Assembly (NCBI GenBank): GCA_040081265.1
Contig: JBEBGV010000018.1
Coordinates: 13,758 to 77,757, forward strand
Origin: JBEBGV01 sp040081265
GTDB taxonomy: Bacteria; Acidobacteriota; Vicinamibacteria; Vicinamibacterales; UBA2999
Length of the DNA stretch: 64,000 nt
Direction of reading: 5' to 3'
Shown: positions 34,201-41,662 of the stretch, one piece after another
Layout of the letters: the number at the start of each line of letters is the position of its first letter
How positions within the stretch are numbered: the stretch's first letter is position 1
Made by a program: the position numbers and the translations under genes
The notes under the pieces: model-generated
The model's database searches: none
Told to the model about the DNA's origin: nothing
The model's input: the letters and a program-made list of their open reading frames with translations, nothing else

Positions 34201-35853
34201 TCAAGGCGCGACGCCTCGCAAGGTGATCGTGCCGCGCAGCACCCCGCCCTCACTGGCGCGCGCCTCCTCAAGGCGCAGTTCGCCGAAGTTCCCAAGGACT
34301 CGGTTCCGTGGGGCGCCGCCCGCCTCGATCATCGACACCAGTACGCGCGCTCGATGCTGATCGACTGTGAAGGCACCTGGGCCGAACGCCATCGGGTCGA
34401 CGGTCAGGGTGATGCGCCACGTGCGTGTGCCTGAGAGCGCTGTGATGACCACACCCGGATACCCGGCTCGCGCGTTGGGGAGCACTGTGGTGTAGGCGTA
34501 GGCGCCGAGCTGCTCGAACGTCACCGGCTGCCCGTCGATCTGCAGGGTCAGTTGTGCCGAGCCGACGCCCGACGGCGTCGGTGGCACTGCATTGCCCCAT
34601 GGGGCGGTGAAGGTGGCCGTCAGCATATAGGGCACATTCCGCGGTGCCGTCGACACGGGCCAGTCGGGTCCGGGCTCGGTCAACTCCGGCGTGACCTCGG
34701 CCCGCCGGCGCGTGATGAAGCTGCGGATACGTTCGGCCGCGTCGGTTGCGTGAACCACGGGCACGACCGACAGCGGGAGCACCGGGCGCTGCAGAGCGTC
34801 GACGTCGGCGAGCATCCGGGCTTCGTCCCACACACCGCCAAGCAGGTCGCGTAGCTGCGCCTGGTAGCGCCGGCGGATCTCCGGCAGTTCCCAGAGTCGC
34901 CGCGACAGCAGCCCCGTGGCCTTGACGGACCTGGGCGGGTTGAGCGGAGCCACGTTGTTGCCGGGGTCGATGAACACCTGGTCGGCGCCCCACGTGATGA
35001 ACCGAAGCTTCCCGTCGGCGGGGTGCACGTAAAGAAAGGTGTTGTTGCGATTGCCGGAGTAGCCGTCCCAGTGGCCGATCAGTGATTCGGCCGCCCAGAA
35101 ACGGATGAAGCTGTCGAGGTCGACGAGTGCGCCAATCTCGGCGAGCGGGACCGGACCGTTCACACCAAGCAGGTCGCGCAGGCGTTCCAGCTTGAGCTGT
35201 GTCTCGCGGCTGCCCCCGCGTTTCTCGGCGATGCCCGACAGCTCGTCGGCCCTGAAGTCGCCGGTCGTGGCCTCGTAGAGGGCGCCACGGTCAGTGCCGA
35301 AGACCCGGCGCAGGAAGGGGCGGCCGATCGCCTCGACGTGGGTGTAGACGCCCATGTCCTCGTCGTTCACCCGCACATGCGCGTGGTTGGCGCGCGGCGC
35401 CGGGACACCGGCACGGGCGAAGAAGTCGTACGCCAGCAACTGGTTCACCAGCGTCAGATCCTGCACGTTGTTGTTGAGCGTGAGGTCGCTGACGCCGCCA
35501 TAGGACACGTCGCGGACGAACGCGTCCATCTCGATCTTCAGCGAGGGCCGCGTCGAGACGACCGAGCCGAACGTGCCCTTTTTCCGAACGCCCACGCGTC
35601 CCACGCGCGTACCGTCGATCCAGAGTTCCGCAGGCTTCTGCACGTAGCCATCCTCGGGCGACTGTCGCACGCTCTCGTCGGCGAGGGGACGGCTCGATCG
35701 CACGGTTCGCCAGTCGTCCGGCGTCATGACGATACGGATGTCGAGCACGCGGCTGCGTGCGAACACGGCCTGGTCGTCAGGGGCCTGCGCAAACGCAGGC
35801 GGCGAGGTGAGGCAGGCGAGGACGACGCACGCGGGGAGTAAAAGGGTGCGCAT
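34201..35853 (-). CDS. CotH-family exported protein kinase-like protein
   Basis: 550 aa from ATG 35853, which starts a signal peptide (MRTLLLPACVVLACLTSPPAFA-QA). CotH features: LDIRIVMTPDDW opening, VRKKGTFGS (the GxxKxKG-like loop), NNNVQDLTLVNQLLAYDFF, and the active-site-like pair HWDGYSGNRNNTFLY and FITWGADQ. A C-terminal beta domain (from about 430) follows. Known CotH proteins phosphorylate spore-coat proteins; in this setting the target is unknown. A second CotH gene lies two genes away at 36,969. Confidence 0.85.
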   Translation of the reverse strand: MRTLLLPACVVLACLTSPPAFAQAPDDQAVFARSRVLDIRIVMTPDDWRTVRSSRPLADESVRQSPEDGYVQKPAELWIDGTRVGRVGVRKKGTFGSVVSTRPSLKIEMDAFVRDVSYGGVSDLTLNNNVQDLTLVNQLLAYDFFARAGVPAPRANHAHVRVNDEDMGVYTHVEAIGRPFLRRVFGTDRGALYEATTGDFRADELSGIAEKRGGSRETQLKLERLRDLLGVNGPVPLAEIGALVDLDSFIRFWAAESLIGHWDGYSGNRNNTFLYVHPADGKLRFITWGADQVFIDPGNNVAPLNPPRSVKATGLLSRRLWELPEIRRRYQAQLRDLLGGVWDEARMLADVDALQRPVLPLSVVPVVHATDAAERIRSFITRRRAEVTPELTEPGPDWPVSTAPRNVPYMLTATFTAPWGNAVPPTPSGVGSAQLTLQIDGQPVTFEQLGAYAYTTVLPNARAGYPGVVITALSGTRTWRITLTVDPMAFGPGAFTVDQHRARVLVSMIEAGGAPRNRVLGNFGELRLEEARASEGGVLRGTITLRGVAP

Positions 35854-35898
35854 GTCGCGCACTCTACTCCTGGTCGCGCCGGGCCGCAATGACAGGAC

Positions 35899-36930
35899 TT
35901 AGAACACCGCCAGCGGGTTCACCACCGCGCCGGTGGCGCCGCGCGGGGCTGCTGGCGCCACCATCAGCAGGAACTCCCAGCGCTTGAGCCGCGCGGCAGT
36001 CGCGGCGAGCTCACCAAGTTCTGCGTTGTCGAGCAGGTTCACGCCCAGGGCCGCGAGCGAGAGTTGATGATCGGCGTTGGGCCCATCTGAACCGATGAGC
36101 GCCACGTCGCGCGCCTTGAACCAGGGCATCATGCTCAGGTCGTAGCCGGCGCCGATATCGGGCTTCCCCCCGGTGAGGCCCGTGTAGATCAGCACCGCGT
36201 CGCCAGGTTGCACCGTCACACCGGTCTGCTTTTCCCAGGCGTCCATGTCGCTCGGCTTCAGGCGCTCGCCACGTTCGAGCGCCCGTCCCCGCAGGCGCGG
36301 GAAGTCCACGAGGATGCCGCGGGTAACGATGCCGCTGGCCAAGGTCGAGACGCCGTGCGTGGCGCACCCAGTTACTGGATCAACCGTACCCTGCATGGGT
36401 TTGCCGTTGTACAGCTTCCCGTCGTAGCTGTCGTGGCACAGCGCATCGAGATGCGTGAGCAGTGCCCCGTGCACGGCGGACTCCTGAATGTCGCTCGAGA
36501 ATCCCGTGTAACGGCTCTCGGGTGGAAACACGCGGAGCCGCATCTCGTAATACGGGTTGCCATCCGGGAGCTGATCTGCGGCAATCGCCGCGGACTTGGG
36601 CGTCAGCGTCACCGGTCGCAGGAGCGACACCACGGTGCCCGTCCGCGCGAGCATCAACGCGGCCAGTCGCTTTTCCGGTGTGATGAGGTTGAGCGCACCG
36701 CGCTCATCGTCCAACCCCCAGCGGCCCGCGTTGCTCAGCTCCTTCATCCACGCGTCTTTTTCGGCCGATGGACGATTGGCCGGCGGCAAAGCCTCGGCAG
36801 CTGCCGGGACGGACGCCGGCGTCGCACCAGCCGGACTCGCAGTGTCGCTGGGCGCCGGGGACGAGCACGCGAGAGACAGAGCGGCCGAACTCAGCAGGGT
36901 GGCGAGAATGCGAGCAAGGCGCAGACGCAT
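35899..36930 (-). CDS. Cyclase-family metal-dependent hydrolase (kynurenine-formamidase-like), probable lipoprotein
   Basis: 343 aa. N-terminal hydrophobic stretch ending LSLACSS gives a likely lipobox, followed by a Ser/Pro/Ala linker. The core has THLDALCHDSYDGKLYNG, the HxD...H metal motif of the cyclase/KynB family, plus VQPGDAVLIYTG and the conserved aspartate-rich end. Family members hydrolyse amides or cyclic compounds; export to the envelope is less usual for them. It lies 45 bp upstream of the CotH gene's 5' end on the same strand and diverges from the second CotH gene across 38 bp. Confidence 0.82.
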   Translation of the reverse strand: MRLRLARILATLLSSAALSLACSSPAPSDTASPAGATPASVPAAAEALPPANRPSAEKDAWMKELSNAGRWGLDDERGALNLITPEKRLAALMLARTGTVVSLLRPVTLTPKSAAIAADQLPDGNPYYEMRLRVFPPESRYTGFSSDIQESAVHGALLTHLDALCHDSYDGKLYNGKPMQGTVDPVTGCATHGVSTLASGIVTRGILVDFPRLRGRALERGERLKPSDMDAWEKQTGVTVQPGDAVLIYTGLTGGKPDIGAGYDLSMMPWFKARDVALIGSDGPNADHQLSLAALGVNLLDNAELGELAATAARLKRWEFLLMVAPAAPRGATGAVVNPLAVF

Positions 36931-36968
36931 GCGGGCATTGTATGCCCGTGCCGACTACAATACGCCGC

Positions 36969-38438
36969 ATGCGACGCACACCTGCCCTGCTCTCACTCGG
37001 CACCCTGGCGCTGGCTACCCTCCTTGTCCCAGGCACGGCTCGCGCCCAGGGCCAGGAACGTCCGGTCGTCGCACAGTTCGATACCGACAAAGATGGTCGG
37101 CTGAACGCCGACGAGCGGAACGCGGCGCGCGCATGGCTGGCCGTCAACGCCAGCGGTCGTCGCGGAGGCGGCGGCGGCGGGTTCCGGGCAGCGGCGACAC
37201 CCGGTGAGCGGATGACACCGGAAGGGGTGCGCACCTTCGCTGACGCCCCGCTCTACCAGGCCGACACGCTCCGCACCTTCTTCATCGAGTTCGACAATCC
37301 GCAGTGGGAAGCAGAAATGGTGGCCTTCAACAACACCGACGTCGAGGTGCCGGCCACGGTGCGCGTCGACGGCAAGGTCTATCGCAACGTCGGGATCCAC
37401 TTCCGCGGCAACTCGTCGTTCAACGTCGGCGACGGCCGCAAACGCTCGCTCAACCTGAAATTCGACTTCGTCGATGACGATCAGGAGATCGGCGGCTATC
37501 AGACGCTGAACTTCCTCAATGCCAACGGGGACCCGACGCTGCTCCGCTCGGTCGTGTCGATGCACATCGCCCGGCAGTACATCGCCGCCCCGAAGGCCAA
37601 TTTCGTGCGCGTGGTGATCAACGGCGAGTACTGGGGCGTCTACTCGAGCCTGCAGCAGTTCGACAAACAGTTCCTGCGGGACAACTTCGACACCACCAGG
37701 GGCACGCGCTGGAAGGTGCCTCAGGGCGGGTTCGGTGGCGGCGTCGGCGGCTTCATCTACTCCGGCGACGACCCGGAAACCTACCGCTACACCTTCCAGA
37801 TCAAGACGAAAGACGACCCCGACGCGTGGAAGGCGCTCATCGGCCTGGCCCGTACGCTGGCCGACACGCCCTCAGACCGCCTCGAGGCCGCACTCGAACC
37901 CATCCTCGATGTGGACGCGTTCCTGCGCTTCATGGCCCTCGACACCGCCATGGCCAACGGCGACGGCTTCTACCAGCGGGTCGCCGACTACTCGCTCTAC
38001 CTCGACCCGCGCGGGCGATTCCACTTCGTCTTCCACGACGCCAACGAGATGTTCAGCACAGGCGGGGGCCGCGGTGGGCCCGGTGGCGGTGGCGTGTTCC
38101 TCAATCCGTTTGCGGCGGCAGCGCAAACGGAGAAGCCGATCATCTCGAAGATTCTGGCCGTGCCGGCGCTGCGCGCTCGCTATGTGCGCTACGTCCGCGA
38201 CATTGCCGAGACATGGCTCGACTGGAAGACGATTGGCCCGGTGGTGCAGCAGTATCGCGAGCTCATCGCCGCCGACGTGGCCCGCGACACCCGCAAGCTC
38301 TTCTCGACCGAGGAGTTTGACCGCAGCACCACCGACGCACCGGCCACCACCAGCACGCTGCGGACATTCTTCGAACAGCGCCGCGCTTTCCTTCTCAGCT
38401 GGGCCGATGGCGCAGCCGGAACCACGGCGCCGCGATAG
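36969..38438 (+). CDS. CotH-family exported protein with EF-hand-like motif
   Basis: 489 aa from ATG 36969 (signal peptide MRRTPALLSLGTLALATLL to ARAQG). Residues 38-50 read DTDKDGRLNADE, an EF-hand-type calcium loop, followed by a Gly-rich linker. The CotH core has VGIHFRGNSSF, RSLNLKFDFVDDDQ, TLNFLNANGDPTLLRS, GDGFYQRVADYSLYLD and FVFHDANEMF. The two CotH proteins in this locus differ in their extra domains, so they are not simple duplicates. The 3' end overlaps the convergent GT2 gene by 44 bp. Confidence 0.87.
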   Translation: MRRTPALLSLGTLALATLLVPGTARAQGQERPVVAQFDTDKDGRLNADERNAARAWLAVNASGRRGGGGGGFRAAATPGERMTPEGVRTFADAPLYQADTLRTFFIEFDNPQWEAEMVAFNNTDVEVPATVRVDGKVYRNVGIHFRGNSSFNVGDGRKRSLNLKFDFVDDDQEIGGYQTLNFLNANGDPTLLRSVVSMHIARQYIAAPKANFVRVVINGEYWGVYSSLQQFDKQFLRDNFDTTRGTRWKVPQGGFGGGVGGFIYSGDDPETYRYTFQIKTKDDPDAWKALIGLARTLADTPSDRLEAALEPILDVDAFLRFMALDTAMANGDGFYQRVADYSLYLDPRGRFHFVFHDANEMFSTGGGRGGPGGGGVFLNPFAAAAQTEKPIISKILAVPALRARYVRYVRDIAETWLDWKTIGPVVQQYRELIAADVARDTRKLFSTEEFDRSTTDAPATTSTLRTFFEQRRAFLLSWADGAAGTTAPR

Positions 38439-39381
38439 ACCCGATCGCAAACGACAGGCCGTTGCATAAATGGTGCACGAGGTGCGCGGGTACGACGCGC
38501 GCCGCGAACAGCCATCCGCGCTGACGCGCGAACCAGCGGTAGAAGTCGAGGTTGAGCCCGACGAGTGCGAGCAGCGCGGCGACGGCCAACAAGAGCGACC
38601 AGCGAGTCACCGGCAGAAGAACGAGCGCGATGACCAGCAGGTACGCGCAGACCACCGAGAGGCGCAAGGCCACGCTCAGATTCAGCTGATTCCTGGGCAC
38701 ACCGTAGCGACCCATCAGCTGCACCCACGGGATGCCGCGCGCGACCACGTCGGTGGTCACGATCGACGCCAGCGTCCACCGCTTGAGATGCGTCCCCCGA
38801 AAGCGCGGGTCCAGGCGCAGCCTGTGACCGGCCGCCACAACGCGGTAGCCGAGGTCGATGTCCTCGACTGACGGTCGGCGATAGCGCTCATCGAATCCGT
38901 CGACGCTGCGAAACACGCTGGTGCGCATCGCGCCCAGCCCCGCCCAGAACGTCGAGGCTTCGCCACTCCCAACCTCGTGCACCCTGGCGTGCGAGAGATT
39001 CTTGAACTGCGACATGAAGTTCGGTTCCGGGGGTGTGAGGTCGTAGGCGCCGAACACGCCCGCCAGGCCAGACTCCTCGGATAACAGCCTGCACAAGCCG
39101 GGCAGCGCGTCCGGCGCGGGCACGACATCGGCGTCCACGAAGACGAGGATCTCTCCGGTGGCGAGCGCCGCCGCACGGTTGCGCGCCGTCGCCGGGCCAG
39201 ACGGTCCCTCGACATCGATCACGCGGGCGCCGTGGCTGGTCGCCAGCGGACGGCAGTCTTCTCGAGCCCCATCAGCAGCGATCAGGATTTCGGCCTCCGG
39301 CATCGAGCGTCGCGCCGCTGCCAGGCTCTGCTGCAGTTGACCGAGATTCGCGTGGAAAGGGATGATGATCGAGACCAGCAC
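38395..39381 (-). CDS. Family 2 glycosyltransferase with C-terminal membrane helices
   Basis: 328 aa. GT-A start MLVSIIIPFHANLGQL, FVDADVVP as the DxD metal motif, and SVEDIDLGYRV as the ED catalytic region. Three helices follow after about residue 240 (SVVCAYLLVIALVLLPV and following), placing the C-terminus in the membrane as in dolichol-phosphate-sugar-type or exopolysaccharide transferases. It diverges from the flavoprotein with a 20-bp overlap of their starts. Confidence 0.87.
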   Translation of the reverse strand: MLVSIIIPFHANLGQLQQSLAAARRSMPEAEILIAADGAREDCRPLATSHGARVIDVEGPSGPATARNRAAALATGEILVFVDADVVPAPDALPGLCRLLSEESGLAGVFGAYDLTPPEPNFMSQFKNLSHARVHEVGSGEASTFWAGLGAMRTSVFRSVDGFDERYRRPSVEDIDLGYRVVAAGHRLRLDPRFRGTHLKRWTLASIVTTDVVARGIPWVQLMGRYGVPRNQLNLSVALRLSVVCAYLLVIALVLLPVTRWSLLLAVAALLALVGLNLDFYRWFARQRGWLFAARVVPAHLVHHLCNGLSFAIGSIAAPWFRLRHRPS

Positions 39382-40888
39382 GGCGCGTCCCCTGGAATCA
39401 GACTATATAGCCTTGCTGTCCCCGCCCCGGCCTTCCCGCGTCTCGCGCCTTGCCGCGACCGACCGCGTTGTCATCCTTGGCGCAGGCCCTGCCGGGCTGA
39501 CAGCGGCGTACATGCTCGCCAAGTCGGGGCACTCGCGCGTCACCGTGCTCGAGGCCGACGATGTGGTGGGCGGCATCTCGCGCACCGCCCAGTACAAAGG
39601 TTTCCGCTTCGATATTGGCGGGCACCGCTTCTTCACCAAGATCGGCATCGTCGAAGACCTGTGGCACGAGATCCTCGGCGAGGAGTTCCTGACCGTGCCA
39701 CGCCTGTCGCGCATCCACTACAACGGCCGTTTTTTTGACTATCCGCTGAAGCCGGTCAACGCGCTGCGTGGGCTGGGGCTGGTGAACGCGACGCGTATCC
39801 TGGCCAGCTACGTGAAGTGGCACTACAGGCCCTACCCTGTCGAAGAGACGTTCGAGCAGTGGGTCACCAACCGCTTCGGCAAGCGCCTCTACGAGATCTT
39901 CTTCAAGACCTACACCGAGAAGGTCTGGGGCGTGCCGTGTACCGAGATCCGCGCCGAGTGGGCAGCCCAGCGTATCCAGGGGCTGTCGCTGGCGAGGACG
40001 ATCCTCTCGGCCACGGCGCTCAACAAGCGTGACGGGCAGATCAAGAGCCTGATTCACGAGTTCCGTTACCCGCGTCTTGGTCCTGGCCAGATGTGGGAGA
40101 CCTGTCATGACCGCGTCGTGTCGCAGGGGCACCAGGTGCTGATGAAGCACTGCGTGGACCAACTCGTCGTCGACCAGGGTCAGGTGGTTGGCGTGCGCGC
40201 GCGTACCGCGGGTGGCGCGCGAACCTTCGAGGCCGACCACGTTATCTCGACGCTGCCCGTTCGCTCGCTGGTGAGAGCGCTCTCGCCCGAGCCGCCGTCC
40301 GAGGTGCGGGCTGCCGCCGAGGGGCTGCGCTACCGCGATTTTCTCGTCGTGGCGCTGATCCTCAACAAAGACCACCTGTTTCCTGACAACTGGATCTACA
40401 TTCATACCCCCGGTGTCCAGGTTGGTCGCATACAGAACTTCAACAACTGGAGCGCGGCGATGGTGCCAACGCCCGACACAACCTGCCTCGGCATGGAGTA
40501 TTTCTGCTTCAAGGGCGACGGTCTCTGGGAGAGCCCTGATGCGGACCTCATCGCGCAGGCGTCGGCCGAACTCGAACAGCTCGGCCTGGCCAGACGCGAG
40601 GACGTGGTGGACGGCACGGTTATCCGCATGCCGAAGGCTTACCCGATCTACGATGCGACCTACAGGGAGCATCTCGATGTAGTGCGAACACATGTCGGCG
40701 GCCTCGGCAATCTTCAGCTCGTAGGCCGCAACGGCATGCACAAGTACAACAACCAGGATCACTCGATGCTGGCCGCGATCCTGGCGGTGGAGAACATGCA
40801 GGGCGCGACGCATGATCTCTGGAACATCAACACGGACCTCGATTACCACGAGGAGCAGCAGACCGATGGCAACGCATCTCAGGCGTGA
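39362..40888 (+). CDS. FAD-dependent oxidoreductase, UDP-galactopyranose-mutase/amine-oxidase-like
   Basis: 508 aa. RVVILGAGPAGLTAAYMLA is the dinucleotide-binding GxGxxG fold, with GGISRTAQYKGFRFDIGGH next, a pattern shared by UDP-galactopyranose mutases and related sugar flavoproteins. The end (RNGMHKYNNQDHSMLA) is the FAD ribityl/active-site segment of this group. It opens an operon with two small membrane proteins and is divergent from a GT2, which favours a role in cell-surface sugar metabolism. Confidence 0.82.
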   Translation: MMIETSTARPLESDYIALLSPPRPSRVSRLAATDRVVILGAGPAGLTAAYMLAKSGHSRVTVLEADDVVGGISRTAQYKGFRFDIGGHRFFTKIGIVEDLWHEILGEEFLTVPRLSRIHYNGRFFDYPLKPVNALRGLGLVNATRILASYVKWHYRPYPVEETFEQWVTNRFGKRLYEIFFKTYTEKVWGVPCTEIRAEWAAQRIQGLSLARTILSATALNKRDGQIKSLIHEFRYPRLGPGQMWETCHDRVVSQGHQVLMKHCVDQLVVDQGQVVGVRARTAGGARTFEADHVISTLPVRSLVRALSPEPPSEVRAAAEGLRYRDFLVVALILNKDHLFPDNWIYIHTPGVQVGRIQNFNNWSAAMVPTPDTTCLGMEYFCFKGDGLWESPDADLIAQASAELEQLGLARREDVVDGTVIRMPKAYPIYDATYREHLDVVRTHVGGLGNLQLVGRNGMHKYNNQDHSMLAAILAVENMQGATHDLWNINTDLDYHEEQQTDGNASQA

Positions 40889-41246
40889 TTCGGCTCCCGA
40901 CCCGGTTGAAGCGCTGCTCACCCAGGCGTTCGCGCCGATTCACAAGCGCGCGCTCGGCGTCGCAGTCGGCGTGACCGCGAGCGCAGGGATGTTCCTGCTC
41001 ACCCTCTTCCACCTCCTGCGTCCATCGCCGCAGGCGGCCAGCATCGAACTGCTGGCGCAGTACTTCTACGGGTATCGCGTGAGCCTGGCTGGCGCGTTCA
41101 TCGGTGCGTGGTGGGGCGGCCTGACCGGCTTCATCGCAGGATGGTTCATCGCATTTGCCCGCAACCTGGCGGTGGCGACGTGGCTGCGCTTCGTGAAGGC
41201 GAAGGCCGAGCTCTTCGGCGTCCGTGACTTCCTCGATCACATCTGA
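40866..41246 (+). CDS. Small membrane protein (126 aa)
   Basis: ATG 40866, inside the last codons of the flavoprotein gene (23-bp overlap). Two to three helices: RALGVAVGVTASAGMFLLTL and LAGAFIGAWWGGLTGFIAGW. Gly-rich helix packing resembles that of the next gene's product, so the two are likely paralogues. No family name recognised. Confidence 0.7.
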   Translation: MATHLRRDSAPDPVEALLTQAFAPIHKRALGVAVGVTASAGMFLLTLFHLLRPSPQAASIELLAQYFYGYRVSLAGAFIGAWWGGLTGFIAGWFIAFARNLAVATWLRFVKAKAELFGVRDFLDHI

Positions 41247-41251
41247 GGCTG

Positions 41252-41557
41252 ATGATGTCCGAGCACCTGACCGCCAGCGAAGAACAGATCCTGCGCAAAG
41301 TGCTGGCGCGCGCCAGCGGGCAGGGCTGGGGCATCGCCTGTGGCCTGCTGTGCGGGCTCGGGCTCTTCATCGCGACGATGGTGCTGGTGGTCAAGGGCGG
41401 GCCGAATCCGGGCCCGCATCTGGGATTGCTCGGCGTTTATTTCCCCGGCTACCACGTCACCGTCGGGGGCAGCCTGGTCGGGTTCCTCTACGCGTTCGTG
41501 GGCGGCTATCTCGTCGGCATCACGGTCGCGGCGATCTACAACCGACTGTTGCCATAA
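41252..41557 (+). CDS. Small membrane protein (101 aa), paralogue of the preceding gene product
   Basis: Five bp after the preceding stop. Cytosolic start (SEHLTASEEQILRKVLARA), one helix (GLLCGLGLFIATMVLVV) and a Gly-rich pair (VGGSLVGFLYAFVGGYLVG). The YFPGYHVTVGGSLVGF segment parallels YFYGYRVSLAGAFIGA in the preceding protein. Function unknown; co-transcribed with the flavoprotein. Confidence 0.7.
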   Translation: MMSEHLTASEEQILRKVLARASGQGWGIACGLLCGLGLFIATMVLVVKGGPNPGPHLGLLGVYFPGYHVTVGGSLVGFLYAFVGGYLVGITVAAIYNRLLP

Positions 41558-41558
41558 C

Positions 41559-41609
41559 GGCGGGTCGTTCCGCCTTCGCCAAGGCTCCGGCGGACAGGTC
41601 CGACCCGCC
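41559..41609. repeat. 51-base nested palindrome
   Basis: Outer arms GGCGGGTCG/CGACCCGCC (9 bp, perfect), inner arms TCCGCC/GGCGGA, and a central GCC-AA-GGC. It starts two bases after the stop codon of the 101-aa gene, in the convergent gap. A dispersed REP-type element or a bidirectional terminator; both could be true. Confidence 0.6.
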
Positions 41610-41623
41610 CTACGAACTGTGAG

Positions 41624-41656
41624 GGTACGTAGGCCGGGTCCCTTGGACCCGGCGTG
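41624..41656. repeat. REP-like palindrome, second copy
   Basis: Reverse complement of the element inside the receptor-kinase gene: arms GGTACGTAGGCCGGGTC and GACCCGGCGTG around CCTTG. It ends six bases before the stop of the flippase-methyltransferase gene. Confidence 0.7.
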
Positions 41657-41662
41657 CGATTA

